This document shows, piece after piece, positions 34,038 to 42,894 of a stretch of DNA of 64,000 bases. The DNA is taken from NCBI RefSeq assembly GCF_024808665.1, contig NZ_JANUBZ010000007.1:1-64000 (forward strand), given 5' to 3'. A program made the position numbers and the translations under genes. Below the pieces are notes generated by a model. That model was not told the origin of the DNA, did not search any database, and was given only the letters and a program-made list of their open reading frames with translations. The stretch's first letter is position 1. Every line of letters begins with the position of its first letter. The stretch is from Mucilaginibacter empetricola (GTDB lineage: Bacteria > Bacteroidota > Bacteroidia > Sphingobacteriales > Sphingobacteriaceae).

Positions 34038-35672
34038 ATGAACTGGTGGCAATATTTAATACTGGTAAATATTTACCTGGTATTATTTTATGGTTTCTAT
34101 GTTATTCTGCTCAGCAGGGAAACATTTTTCCAGCTTAACAGGGTTTACCTTGTTACGGCATTGCTATTGTCATTTTTTATACCGGTAATACAATCAAACT
34201 GGGTAAAAAACCTATTCATAACACAAAGGGTAAAATATACTATTTACACCAGCCCGGTAATGTTTTACCAGTTTAAGCCCATCCGCAACACCCAAATTAC
34301 GCTGGGGCAGGTATTTGTTTACATTTATATTATTGGTATAGCCATTTTGCTTGCGCGATTTATATGGCAGCTAATTGTGTTAAACAAAATAATAAACCAG
34401 CCGCAGGCCAACACAGCTTATTCTTTTTTTAAGAAAATACGCCTCGGTAATGAACTGGAAAACAACCAGGTAATTGCCGCGCATGAAAGTGTACATGCTA
34501 ATCAATGGCACTCGGTTGATATTTTACTTACCGAGGCTATTATGATTGTGAATTGGTTTAACCCGGTGGTTTATTTTTACCGGCTGGCCATTAAGCACAT
34601 ACACGAATTTATTGCCGATAAACAAGCCATTAAAGCCGGCACCAATAAAGAAGCCTATGCGCTTTTACTATTGAGTCAAACATTTAACACCCAAACGCAC
34701 CGTTTGGTAAATCCGTTTTTTAGCCAGAGTTTGCTCAAAAAACGAATAATGATGCTGCAGAAAAAAAACTCCAAATATGCAGCGCTGGTTAAATATGGCT
34801 TATCGGCCCCGCTGTTTGTTTTGATGCTGATATTATCATCGGCAACGGTAAATAACAGCCACACCGTACGGTTATTTAACAAAAAAGCCGAGCAGGTATT
34901 TTTAACACCCGCAAGTGCCATAGCTGCCGATAGCAGCGAGGATGATGATTTATTAAAAACAATAAACACTCCGGCGATAAAAATTGCCAGTCTCAAGGCT
35001 GCGCCGTCGGTAACCATACATATCCCTTCCTTTTCTACGGATACCATTCCGGCAAAAGACAATAAAATTTTCACCGCTGTTGAACAAATACCACAATTCC
35101 CTGGTGGGATTGATGCCTTTTACCAATTCCTGGGCGATAACATACGATATCCCGCCGATAGCAAAAAAGCAGCATCACAAGGCAGGGTCATTATCAGCTT
35201 TGTTGTTGAAAAAGACGGATCATTAACCAATGTGCACACCGTACGCGGTGTTGACAGCAGTATAGATAAAGAGGCAGTAAGAGTAATAAAACTTTCGCCA
35301 AAATGGAGTCCTGCAATTCAAAACGGCAGAGTGGTGCGGGTAGGATACTCAGTTCCTATAGCATTTACGCTTGACGACGTAAAACCAAAGACCGAAGAAA
35401 GCAAGTTCATAACCGCTGATGTCGCTGAAAAAACTGACACCGATAAAAAGCCTGTTGAAACACATTTAAAGGAGACCGTTTTAACTCCCCTTTATATTGT
35501 TGACGGCAAGGAGATGAGCAATGTATCCGGGATAAACCCAAAGGATATACAAAGCATCACTGTTTTAAAGGAGAAAAAAGCTATAGCATTGTATGGTGCT
35601 AAAGCGGCCGACGGTGTGGTGATAGTGATTACCAAAAAAACGTCTGCTGTATCACCGCCAAAGCAATTTTAA
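34038..35672 (+). CDS. M56 metallopeptidase fused to TonB-C and a TonB-plug-like domain
   Basis: 544 aa. Transmembrane M56 (BlaR1-like) peptidase in residues 1-275 with zinc motif HESVH (H149, E150, H153) and four or more membrane helices. A TonB C-terminal domain follows (about 350-430; FPGGIDAFYQFLGDNIRYP and GRVIISFVVEKDGSL). The end (about 478-540) resembles the plug of SusC-type receptors (PLYIVDGKEMSNVSGINPKD and GAKAADGVVIVITKK). The normal BlaR1 sensor is a penicillin-binding domain, absent here. It probably cleaves the BlaI-type repressor upstream in response to an envelope signal. Confidence 0.9.
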   Translation: MNWWQYLILVNIYLVLFYGFYVILLSRETFFQLNRVYLVTALLLSFFIPVIQSNWVKNLFITQRVKYTIYTSPVMFYQFKPIRNTQITLGQVFVYIYIIGIAILLARFIWQLIVLNKIINQPQANTAYSFFKKIRLGNELENNQVIAAHESVHANQWHSVDILLTEAIMIVNWFNPVVYFYRLAIKHIHEFIADKQAIKAGTNKEAYALLLLSQTFNTQTHRLVNPFFSQSLLKKRIMMLQKKNSKYAALVKYGLSAPLFVLMLILSSATVNNSHTVRLFNKKAEQVFLTPASAIAADSSEDDDLLKTINTPAIKIASLKAAPSVTIHIPSFSTDTIPAKDNKIFTAVEQIPQFPGGIDAFYQFLGDNIRYPADSKKAASQGRVIISFVVEKDGSLTNVHTVRGVDSSIDKEAVRVIKLSPKWSPAIQNGRVVRVGYSVPIAFTLDDVKPKTEESKFITADVAEKTDTDKKPVETHLKETVLTPLYIVDGKEMSNVSGINPKDIQSITVLKEKKAIALYGAKAADGVVIVITKKTSAVSPPKQF

Positions 35673-35687
35673 AAATCAATTACGTCT

Positions 35688-36101
35688 ATGAACTGGAAAA
35701 TAATTGTTCAGCTATCACTCTTCGGGTTGATAATGGCTTTGGGCACCATCGCCTTGATTCCGCAAAATGTTGAACCCATATTTTGGCTGGTGATATTTGT
35801 TTTTTGTGCATTTGTTATTGCAAAGGCCTGCCCTGGGAAATATTTTCTGCATGGCTTTTTGGTAAGCATGGTTAATTGTGTTTGGATAACCGCAGCACAC
35901 ATCTTTTTTTATAACAGCTATGTTAGTCATCACCCGGAAATTGCAAATATGAGCCCCAATATACCCTCATCGCTGGCTGTCCATCCAAGGCTATTTATAC
36001 TGATAGTGGGACCGTTTTTTGGCGCCTTATCGGGTTTAGTATTAGGATTGTTTTCATTTATTGCCTCCAAAATAGTTAAGAAATCGCCAACGGGCGACTA
36101 A
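35688..36101 (+). CDS. four-helix membrane protein of unknown function
   Basis: 137 aa with four hydrophobic segments (about 5-23, 28-48, 55-75, 104-128) and little else. It starts 15 bp after the M56 gene and could be part of the BlaI-M56 transcript. I do not recognise the family with confidence. Confidence 0.65.
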   Translation: MNWKIIVQLSLFGLIMALGTIALIPQNVEPIFWLVIFVFCAFVIAKACPGKYFLHGFLVSMVNCVWITAAHIFFYNSYVSHHPEIANMSPNIPSSLAVHPRLFILIVGPFFGALSGLVLGLFSFIASKIVKKSPTGD

Positions 36102-36284
36102 AACGCACTGTCGATAATCTCGCCCCTGAATCGGCACAAAATAAAAGTTTGCAAAAAATTGATTACGCTCAACTATTATTTATACAAAAGCGTTTACAGA
36201 TAAACCAAATTTTATACCTTTGAAAAAAAATGCACTGTTGGGTGCATATTTAGGTAAAAAGATAAAAACATTAATTCGCAAAAA

Positions 36285-36704
36285 ATGAAACCATTCATTT
36301 CAACCGGCTTTTACGGAGTTTTAAATTATATTATTGCACTTACATTAATAGCAACACCTTGGTTATTTGATCTTACGGGTGTTTCAAGCGCGGCTATATT
36401 TATCCCTATTTATATAGGTTGGTTGCAGTTGATTATGGCCATTTTTGCTGATAATGCTGCGAGCCCTATCCAAAAGTTCCCTATGGAAATGCACTTAACA
36501 CTTGATGTGGTAATGGGCTTTTTCTTAGCAGTATCGCCATGGTTGTATACTTTTTCAACAAAAGCTCCATACGCTTATTTGCCAGCGCTTTTATTAGGTA
36601 GTCTTTTATTCTTTTTGGGCATATTCACCAAAAAGTCACCGTTTACAACAACACGTCATCCTTCACTTTCTGAAGGTGGTCTAACTTCAACAGATTCCAT
36701 CTAA
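36285..36704 (+). CDS. SPW-repeat-type integral membrane protein
   Basis: 139 aa. Two similar halves, each with a pair of membrane helices and a (S/T)PWL motif: ATPWLF near 23 and VSPWLY near 86, as in SPW-repeat proteins. The C-terminus is polar and cytoplasmic or exposed. Function unknown. It is monocistronic with its own terminator. Confidence 0.75.
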   Translation: MKPFISTGFYGVLNYIIALTLIATPWLFDLTGVSSAAIFIPIYIGWLQLIMAIFADNAASPIQKFPMEMHLTLDVVMGFFLAVSPWLYTFSTKAPYAYLPALLLGSLLFFLGIFTKKSPFTTTRHPSLSEGGLTSTDSI

Positions 36705-36745
36705 TTCCTTGCTGGTTTTCAATCAGCATAAAATAGCATTAACGA

Positions 36746-36784
36746 AAAAGCCCTGAATGATTATAATAATCGTTCAGGGCTTTT
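36746..36784 (+). terminator. intrinsic terminator after the SPW gene
   Basis: AAAAGCCCTGAA (36746-36757) pairs with 36773-36784; the stem continues inward with GATTA/TAATC after one mismatch. Symmetric, so it may also serve the convergent gene. Confidence 0.8.
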
Positions 36785-36834
36785 CTTATATGTAGCAGTT
36801 CAGCATTGCCAAACCAATAATTGGTATTTACTAT

Positions 36835-37377
36835 TTAAAGCGCTCTTTTAGGCATCCAAACCTGGCTTTTTATTAACCATTTGCCATTCACCAGTCGCAA
36901 TACAAAAGTAAAGGCCCCTTTTGAATTGAAATGTGCCTTGCCTGGTAGCATACCACTGTAACTCACCGGCACAACAACATATACATTATCTGCATTTTGC
37001 TGAAAAACGTTAATAGCTTCAATAGAGCCTTTTAGCTTAGTTAATTTATTGTCTTTACAAACCTGTTCAACGGCATTTACCCACTGAACGCCAGCTGTTG
37101 GCCCATTCCATGAGTAGGGAGGCTCGTCATCAGCAATTGATGCATTGGGCGTATACAAATTTGCAACACCGTCAATATCAAAGCTATTAAGTGAGTAAAC
37201 GGCTTTACTAATTACGGCCATCACATCCGGCGGGGGTATGGTATCTGCGCCAAAAACAACTGCCTTTTTAAAGTTGAGTTTAGCGTAGCGGTTATTTTTC
37301 TGTTTTGCAGAATAAGCCTGGCTATCAAAACTAAAAATCAGCAATAGGGAGAACAGGAAAAGCGTATTTTTTGTCAT
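36835..37377 (-). CDS. secreted SnoaL/NTF2-like (DUF4440-type) protein
   Basis: 180 aa from ATG at 37377 (MTKNTLFLFSLL), which gives a signal peptide; the earlier ATG at 37407 adds ten residues and spoils it. The mature domain (about 50-175) has the NTF2-like cone pattern: ALYTPNASI-type block (LYTPNASIADDEPPY), QQNADNVYVVVPVSYSG and KWLIKSQVWM. Small-molecule binding or catalysis is possible but not assignable. Confidence 0.75.
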   Translation of the reverse strand: MTKNTLFLFSLLLIFSFDSQAYSAKQKNNRYAKLNFKKAVVFGADTIPPPDVMAVISKAVYSLNSFDIDGVANLYTPNASIADDEPPYSWNGPTAGVQWVNAVEQVCKDNKLTKLKGSIEAINVFQQNADNVYVVVPVSYSGMLPGKAHFNSKGAFTFVLRLVNGKWLIKSQVWMPKRAL

Positions 37378-37483
37378 GGTATTGGCCGCTGAATAAGCAC
37401 ACCGCATCCTGATAATGAGAAGCAGTGCTTATAATTTTACCCTAAGATAAAGATAATTAATGCCTTATTTAAATGTCTGATTA

Positions 37484-37953
37484 TTAATTTGTGAAGCTTA
37501 CCAGGTTTATTGTAAATACAAGCACCGAATTGGCGGGTACACCTGCCCCCGGCGATGAAGTGCCGTACCCCAATGCCGAAGGAATTAATAAAAGTATAGT
37601 ACCACCATCATTAATATGTGGAATACCGATCTGCCAGCCTAATATCAAGCCAGGTAATGATGCAGTAAGCCCGCTTGTTGGGGCAAAAACAGATCCATTT
37701 AGCAATTTGCCGGTATAATTTACATCAACAGTTGATGATGCTGTTGGATAAGCACCTGTGCCCGGTGTAATAACAGAGTAATACAATCCGGAAGGATCTT
37801 CGGTTGCGGTTATATTATTGGCTTTAATATAGGCTGAATCAAAGAGTTATCGGTTGCAGCTTGTTGCGCTGCGCTTACGGCTGCGGGGTCTTTCTTTGTG
37901 CAAGATGCTAACGCGATAATGAGGGGTAATAAGAGTAAAAAGTATTTGTTCAT
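37484..37953 (-). pseudogene. frameshifted FKBP-type peptidyl-prolyl isomerase lipoprotein
   Basis: ATG at 37953 opens a lipoprotein start (MNKYFLLLLPLIIALASC, lipobox C18) that runs to a premature stop after IQPILKPIII. A shift by one base at about 37832-37836 restores AYIKANNITATEDPSGLYYS and then a complete FKBP domain (VNYTGKLLNGSVF, IPSALGYGTSSPGAG) to the stop at 37484. Inserting one G (CAGCC to CAGGCC) gives an uninterrupted protein of about 156 aa of normal family length. Either a recent inactivating deletion or a sequencing error. Confidence 0.85.
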
Positions 37954-38119
37954 GTTTAATAGGTTGTTTCCAGTTATAACTTTATTTATCGTTAAAAATT
38001 ACGTATTAATTTATTATTTCGATACAACACTATCATAACTTTTCTTTGAGGACGAAAATGGCTTCAAAAATAAATTTTATGATTGAATGTGATTTGATAC
38101 AGGTTTTTAACTTTGCAAT

Positions 38120-38455
38120 ATGGAAACCATTAACTGGCACGAGTTTGAAAAAGTGGAACTGCGTGCAGGCACAATTCTGGAGGTTGCAGATTTTCCGCAA
38201 GCCCGCAAACCGGCCTACAAGGTTAAAGTTGATTTTGGCCCTTTAGGAATTAAGTGGACAAGCGCACAGATAACCAAGCATTACACCAAAGAACAATTGC
38301 CAGGCAGGCAAATTATAGGCGTTATAAACTTTCCCGAAAAACAGATAGCAAATTTCATGTCGCAATTTTTACTTACCGGCTTTGCCGATGAAAATGGCGA
38401 CATTATTTTGGCATCAATTGAACAACCGGTACCTAACGGCAGCAAACTAATATAA
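38120..38455 (+). CDS. csaA: CsaA-type tRNA-binding protein
   Basis: 111 aa, one Trbp111/EMAP-II-like OB fold: [22 protein letters not shown] (about 11-32), [11 protein letters not shown] (about 40-50) and the end blocks [11 protein letters not shown] and GSKLI. Members bind tRNA as dimers and CsaA was linked to protein export. TAACTTTG (38108-38115) lies 4 bp upstream of the ATG, as at lipA. It shares its stop TAA with the ATG of the next gene (TAATG). Confidence 0.9.
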   Translation: METINWHEFEKVELRAGTILEVADFPQARKPAYKVKVDFGPLGIKWTSAQITKHYTKEQLPGRQIIGVINFPEKQIANFMSQFLLTGFADENGDIILASIEQPVPNGSKLI

Positions 38456-38925
38456 TGAGGTACGTTACTTTTGGCGATGAGCCACCCATTTCGCCCGATG
38501 ATTTTTTTATGGCCGAAGCTATAAAAGAGGCTAAACTGGCCCTGGCAGAAGATGAAATTCCGATTGGTGCAATTGTGGTTTGCAAGGGGAGAATAATAGG
38601 CCGCGGCCATAACCTTACCGAGCGGTTAAATGATGTATCGGCGCATGCCGAAATGCAGGCGCTTACCGCGGCAGCAAATTTTATGGGCGGCAAATACCTG
38701 CCCGAGTGCACGCTTTATGTAACACTGGAGCCCTGTGTAATGTGTGCAGGCGCATCATACTGGTTTCAGGTTAGTCGTATTGTTTTTGGCGCTTATGATG
38801 TTAAAATGGGCTTTGGCCGCATCAATCAAAAAATTACGCATCCCAAAACTATTATAAGCGGTGGCATACAGGAAAACGAATGCGCCGAACTGGTAAGGAA
38901 TTTTTTTAAAAGCAAGCGGAAATAG
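38455..38925 (+). CDS. tadA: tRNA adenosine(34) deaminase-type nucleoside deaminase
   Basis: 156 aa CDA-fold zinc deaminase: HAEMQAL (about 64-70, zinc ligand and catalytic glutamate) and PCVMCAGA (about 89-96, two cysteine ligands), then VFGAYDVKMGFG. It converts A34 to inosine in tRNA-Arg. The start ATG overlaps the csaA stop by one base, so the two tRNA-related genes are translationally coupled. Confidence 0.92.
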   Translation: MRYVTFGDEPPISPDDFFMAEAIKEAKLALAEDEIPIGAIVVCKGRIIGRGHNLTERLNDVSAHAEMQALTAAANFMGGKYLPECTLYVTLEPCVMCAGASYWFQVSRIVFGAYDVKMGFGRINQKITHPKTIISGGIQENECAELVRNFFKSKRK

Positions 38926-38983
38926 TTTTGTTATCGATTATTAGATTTTCACGGCCTACCATGCTTTCAACATCGACAAGTAG

Positions 38984-39046
38984 CCATGAACTATGATCCA
39001 TTAACCATGATCTATGAACCATTAACTATGATCTGTCAACGGCCAA
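38984..39046. repeat. heptamer tandem repeat, CCATGAA/CTATGAT type, nine units
   Basis: Nine consecutive 7-bp units in exact register, starting CCATGAA then CTATGAT, decaying to CTGTCAA and CGGCCAA at the right. It is the longest heptamer array here; the same unit recurs at 50.9-51.0 kb. Confidence 0.8.
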
Positions 39047-39090
39047 CAAAAACTTGACATTCTTTAGAACAAAAATCACCTGCAACACTT

Positions 39091-39098
39091 TATATTTG
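39091..39098 (+). promoter_or_regulatory. -7 element for superoxide dismutase
   Basis: TATATTTG is an exact TAnnTTTG, 34 bp before the ATG. The nearest TTG (39054) is too far to be its -33 partner. Confidence 0.45.
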
Positions 39099-39132
39099 TT
39101 ACATACTATCATAAAACTTTAAACTTAACATT

Positions 39133-39741
39133 ATGGCTTTTACACTACCGGCGTTACCTTACGCTACTGATGCACTGGAACCGCACATTGATAAACTGAC
39201 TATGGAAATTCACCATGGCAAACACCACCAGGCTTATGTTACCAACTTAAACAAAGCATTGGAAGGCAAACCTGAAGCCGACAGCAATATTGAAGATATC
39301 GTAAAAAATATCTCTAAATTTCCACCTGCTGTACGTAACAATGGCGGCGGTCACTATAACCACAGCTTATTCTGGACTTTACTTTCACCAAGCGGTGGCG
39401 GCGAGCCAACAGGTGCTCTGGCTACAGCTATTAACAGCACTTTTGGATCATTTGCTGATTTTAAAACCAAAGTTAACGAAGCTGGTGCAACCCGTTTCGG
39501 ATCTGGCTGGGCATGGCTTATTGTTACTGCCGATAAAAAATTAGCTGTTACTTCAACTCCTAACCAGGATAGCCCTTTAATGGACATTGCTGAAGTAAAA
39601 GGAACTCCAATTTTTGGCATTGATGTTTGGGAACATGCTTACTACTTGAAATATCAAAACCGTCGTCCGGATTATTTAGCAGCTATCTGGAACGTAATTA
39701 ACTGGAACCACGTTGCTGAATTATACGCAAAAGCAGTATAA
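39133..39741 (+). CDS. Fe/Mn superoxide dismutase
   Basis: 202 aa, normal length. Metal ligands are visible: H27 region ([13 protein letters not shown]), [10 protein letters not shown] (about 73-82), and [19 protein letters not shown] (about 162-180) with Asp and His. GGGG/AGSGWAW-type blocks are typical. Detoxifies superoxide in the cytoplasm. Iron versus manganese cannot be decided from the sequence. Confidence 0.96.
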   Translation: MAFTLPALPYATDALEPHIDKLTMEIHHGKHHQAYVTNLNKALEGKPEADSNIEDIVKNISKFPPAVRNNGGGHYNHSLFWTLLSPSGGGEPTGALATAINSTFGSFADFKTKVNEAGATRFGSGWAWLIVTADKKLAVTSTPNQDSPLMDIAEVKGTPIFGIDVWEHAYYLKYQNRRPDYLAAIWNVINWNHVAELYAKAV

Positions 39742-39761
39742 TCAACTCATTTCACTTATAC

Positions 39762-39899
39762 CGTCATTGCGAGGCACTGCCTATCCCGAACTTGTTTCGG
39801 GAAAGCAATCTCTATGCTTTACAGATCGGACAAGTCAGGTTCGTTAACCGTCCTGTTCGACCTTCTCTTGTAGAGATTGCTTCGTACCTCGCAATGACG
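39762..39899. repeat. 138-bp imperfect palindromic repeat element
   Basis: Outer arms CGTCATTGCGAGG (39762-39774) and 39887-39899 are exactly complementary; inner arms AAGCAATCTCTA (39803-39814) and 39871-39882 also. A small TCCCGAA/TTCGGGA hairpin lies in the left half. The GTCATTGCGAG...GCAATC words are a widespread dispersed repeat type in bacterial genomes. It fills most of the gap after the dismutase gene. Confidence 0.8.
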
Positions 39900-39922
39900 C
39901 TTTTATAAAAACATATCTCCTT

Positions 39923-40918
39923 ATGAAAGCCATCGTTCTGGAAGCGGCAGATAAGCCCCTTGTCTTAAAAGAAGTTGAAACACCCGCTTTAAAAGCAGGT
40001 GAAGTTTTAGTAAAGATAAAGGCCGCTGCTTTAAACCGTCGCGATTATTGGATAACCGTTGGCAAATATGCAGGCATTAAATACCCTTCGATATTAGGGT
40101 CTGATGGCGCGGGCGTTGTAACTGAGGTTGGCAGCGATGCCGATAAACACTGGCTAAATAAGGAAGTAATTATAAATCCCAGTCATGATTGGGGAAACAA
40201 CCCTGCTTACCGGGCAGAAAATGCCAGCATTCTCGGGCTCCCCGAAGACGGCACCTTTGCCGAATACGTTAAAGTAAAGGCTGAATACCTGCACACCAAA
40301 CCAGCATATTTAGATTGGGAACATGCCGCAGCATTGCCTTTAGGTGGCTTAACAGCCTATCGCGCTTTGTTTACCAAGGCTAAAATCACTAAAAATGACA
40401 AGGTATTAATTGTTGGCGTGGGTGGCGGAACCGGAACTCTAGCCTTACAACTCGCTTTAGCAGCAGGCTGCCAGGTTTTTGTAACATCAGGAACCGGCGA
40501 AAAGCTACACCTTGCCAAACAATTGGGTGCATCGGCTGGAGTAAACTACAAGGCGCAGGATTGGGCCGAACAACTGCATCACCTGGCCGGAGGCTTTGAT
40601 GTGATAGTTGACAGCGCGCTGGGCGAAGGATTCGCCAAATTGCTCGATCTATGCAATCAAGGCGCCCGCATAGTAACTTTTGGTGCCACGGCTGGCAATA
40701 TCCCTGAACTACCCGGTCGGAAAATATTCTGGAAACAGTTACAAATCCTCGGCACCACCATGGGTACTCCCGCTGAATTTAGCGCCCTCATTGATTTTGT
40801 ATGCGAGCATAAAATTCTCCCGGTTATCGATGAAATATTCCCGCTGGCGGAAGCCGATAAGGCTGTAAAGAAAATGGGCGTGTCATCCCAATTCGGAAAA
40901 ATAGTTTTAACAGTTTAA
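39923..40918 (+). CDS. MDR-family zinc-binding-type quinone oxidoreductase
   Basis: 331 aa medium-chain reductase. GroES-like N-terminal domain (about 1-125; AALNRRDYWITVG, GSDGAGVVTEVG) and Rossmann domain with VGVGGGTGTLALQLA (about 170-184) and AGVNYKAQDW. The structural zinc cysteines of true alcohol dehydrogenases are absent, which favours an NADPH:quinone or enoyl reductase. Followed by a reductase gene after 4 bp, so probably one operon. Confidence 0.88.
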   Translation: MKAIVLEAADKPLVLKEVETPALKAGEVLVKIKAAALNRRDYWITVGKYAGIKYPSILGSDGAGVVTEVGSDADKHWLNKEVIINPSHDWGNNPAYRAENASILGLPEDGTFAEYVKVKAEYLHTKPAYLDWEHAAALPLGGLTAYRALFTKAKITKNDKVLIVGVGGGTGTLALQLALAAGCQVFVTSGTGEKLHLAKQLGASAGVNYKAQDWAEQLHHLAGGFDVIVDSALGEGFAKLLDLCNQGARIVTFGATAGNIPELPGRKIFWKQLQILGTTMGTPAEFSALIDFVCEHKILPVIDEIFPLAEADKAVKKMGVSSQFGKIVLTV

Positions 40919-40922
40919 GCAA

Positions 40923-41960
40923 ATGCTTCAGTTAAAGGTTGAAGCAATAAAGCGTGAGCTGCCTGATACAACTACATTCTACCTGTCAAATCCATCCGAC
41001 AAAAAAACAAACTATAAGGCCGGGCAGTTTATTACCCTGGTTTTTACCCATCACACAGAAGAAATCAGAAGGTCTTACTCCCTCAGTTCGTCGCCCGACG
41101 AAGACTTACTATCCATCACCATAAAACGTATTGACAACGGCGAGATATCCCGTTTTATGCTAACACAAATTAAACCTGGTGATTTTTTAACTGCGGTTGA
41201 ACCTGCCGGCAAATTTGTTATCAATGCTTTTTCAGATGATAAGGATATATTGTTATTTGCTGCGGGAAGCGGTATAGTGCCTATATTTTCGCAGCTTAAA
41301 TATATTTTAAACCGGGCAGGTAAAAGCAGGCTGGTGCTTATCTACAGTAATCAAAATGACCGCTCCATTTTATTTAGGGATGATTTGAATGAACTTCAGC
41401 AAAAACATCCCGACAGGTTTAAAATTATACATCTGTTAAGCAGCGAAGCCAACCGGCTCAATAACCTGATAGTGGAGCAACTGGTACGCGAAAATATCAC
41501 GCCAAAAAATATCTCAAAAGCTGGATTTTATACCTGCGGGCCTTTTACCTATATGCGGATGATAAGGCTCACTTTATTATTTATGGGGATAGAAGCCGGC
41601 CAAATCCGTAAGGAAAATTTTGTTTTGGAAACTGTAGCTGTAACGCCATCTACCACAGCTTTTCCTCCCCGCAATATTCGCATCCATTTTAATCAGGAGA
41701 TTTATGATTTAACCGTTGGCGAAAACCAATCCATATTGCAAGCTGCATTGCAAAATAATATCCAACTGCCTTATAGTTGCCGTGTTGGCGATTGTTCAAC
41801 CTGCTCGGCAATATGTAAAAGCGGTAAAGTTGAAATGACTAAAAACGATGTATTAACCGATGCCGATTTAGCCGAGGGCTGGATATTAACCTGCACCGGG
41901 CACCCATTAACTGATGATGTGGTGATTGAATTTTTAAATAAAAATCATCGGGTTTTCTGA
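40923..41960 (+). CDS. FNR-type reductase with C-terminal 2Fe-2S ferredoxin domain
   Basis: 345 aa. FAD domain (RRSYSLSSSPDED, about 50-62), NAD(P)-binding domain (AAGSGIVPIFSQ, about 112-123; YTCGPFTYM, about 203-211) and a plant-type ferredoxin domain (about 260-345) with the cluster motif CRVGDCSTCSAIC near 290 and a fourth cysteine in ILTCTG. The order FNR-ferredoxin matches phenylacetate-epoxidase reductase PaaE and flavohaemoprotein-like reductases. Its partner oxygenase is not seen nearby. Confidence 0.9.
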   Translation: MLQLKVEAIKRELPDTTTFYLSNPSDKKTNYKAGQFITLVFTHHTEEIRRSYSLSSSPDEDLLSITIKRIDNGEISRFMLTQIKPGDFLTAVEPAGKFVINAFSDDKDILLFAAGSGIVPIFSQLKYILNRAGKSRLVLIYSNQNDRSILFRDDLNELQQKHPDRFKIIHLLSSEANRLNNLIVEQLVRENITPKNISKAGFYTCGPFTYMRMIRLTLLFMGIEAGQIRKENFVLETVAVTPSTTAFPPRNIRIHFNQEIYDLTVGENQSILQAALQNNIQLPYSCRVGDCSTCSAICKSGKVEMTKNDVLTDADLAEGWILTCTGHPLTDDVVIEFLNKNHRVF

Positions 41961-41962
41961 AA

Positions 41963-42865
41963 TCACATCGACAAAATAACGCCGCCGGTTATTTGATATC
42001 CATCGCGATAAACCCAATTGAGTCGTGTTTTATCCACTTCGCCGGTTGAAAGATAAAGCTGATCAGTTCCGTTGCCGGTTTCCCAGTTATAATAGCCGTA
42101 GCTGCCGTAAACAGCAATATGGGGTGTAATATTATAAATTAACCGTGCATTGGCATCAAGGCCATAGCCATCGGCCACATGGGTATAACTTATGGGGTGC
42201 TGAAACTCCTGTATCAGGTTCCAATCGCCGCGGGCATTATAACTAGTCTGGGTATAGGTGATATCACCAGCTAACTTTAAGCCCTGCCATATTTTTATTG
42301 ACGAAGTAATTTTTACAAACGGGCCCCTCCAGCTGGTAAAATAGCTGCTGTTCAGCGTAGGAAACTGTCCCGACAAATCAACAATATATAAATTTTGCAC
42401 ACTGTTACTATAACCGGCATAAGGTATCAGGCTAAATAGTTTATTGTTAAAAATAACATATCCGGCTCCTGCCAGCCATGATGTGGTAAATCCTTTATTA
42501 TCGCTAAAGTTACCAGTGTAAACCGGCTGTGTACGATTGTCCGCTCCATAATCCATATCATTTACCGAGCCCGAATGTACATCTACCCTGTTATAACTCC
42601 CCATAACAGCAAACCGGTGCCAGAAATTCCACTGCAGCGATGCGGAATAGTAGGTACCACTTACATCTTTCCATTTCAGCTCCGACAAAATATTAGGGCT
42701 TTGTCCGTTTTGATTTCCGGCTATCGACCAGTTAAAATTATCCTGCTGCTGTTTGCCTGCCGAAAAAGACAGCTGTGCTTTTTGTTCAATATCCTGCGCG
42801 GTGCAGCACTGCGCAAAAACCATCAATGCAAAGGCATAGCCAAACAAGCGAAAAATCTTATTCAT
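41963..42865 (-). CDS. outer-membrane beta-barrel protein
   Basis: 300 aa. A signal peptide (about 1-23) and then alternating amphipathic strands rich in Y, W, N and G (for example SGTYYSASLQWNFWHRFAVM, KGFTTSWLAGAGYVIF, HIAVYGSYGYYNWETG), ending in GGVILSM. The pattern and length resemble omptin-like/Protochlamydia-type outer membrane barrels of about 10 to 12 strands. It is the last of the minus-strand beta-glucan genes, 29 bp after GH16, so it may be co-expressed. Specific function unknown. Confidence 0.7.
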   Translation of the reverse strand: MNKIFRLFGYAFALMVFAQCCTAQDIEQKAQLSFSAGKQQQDNFNWSIAGNQNGQSPNILSELKWKDVSGTYYSASLQWNFWHRFAVMGSYNRVDVHSGSVNDMDYGADNRTQPVYTGNFSDNKGFTTSWLAGAGYVIFNNKLFSLIPYAGYSNSVQNLYIVDLSGQFPTLNSSYFTSWRGPFVKITSSIKIWQGLKLAGDITYTQTSYNARGDWNLIQEFQHPISYTHVADGYGLDANARLIYNITPHIAVYGSYGYYNWETGNGTDQLYLSTGEVDKTRLNWVYRDGYQITGGVILSM

Positions 42866-42894
42866 CAGGATACTATGACGATAATTTGATTTAG

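Noticed and set aside
34676..35074. 132-codon frame antisense to the M56 gene
   Set aside because: Shadow of the M56-TonB linker region, no recognisable domain.
38984..39046. CRISPR array
   Set aside because: Units are 7 bp, contiguous and without spacers; no cas genes are in the window.
39762..39899. tRNA or other structured RNA gene
   Set aside because: The arms form a long palindrome, not a cloverleaf, and match a dispersed-repeat pattern.
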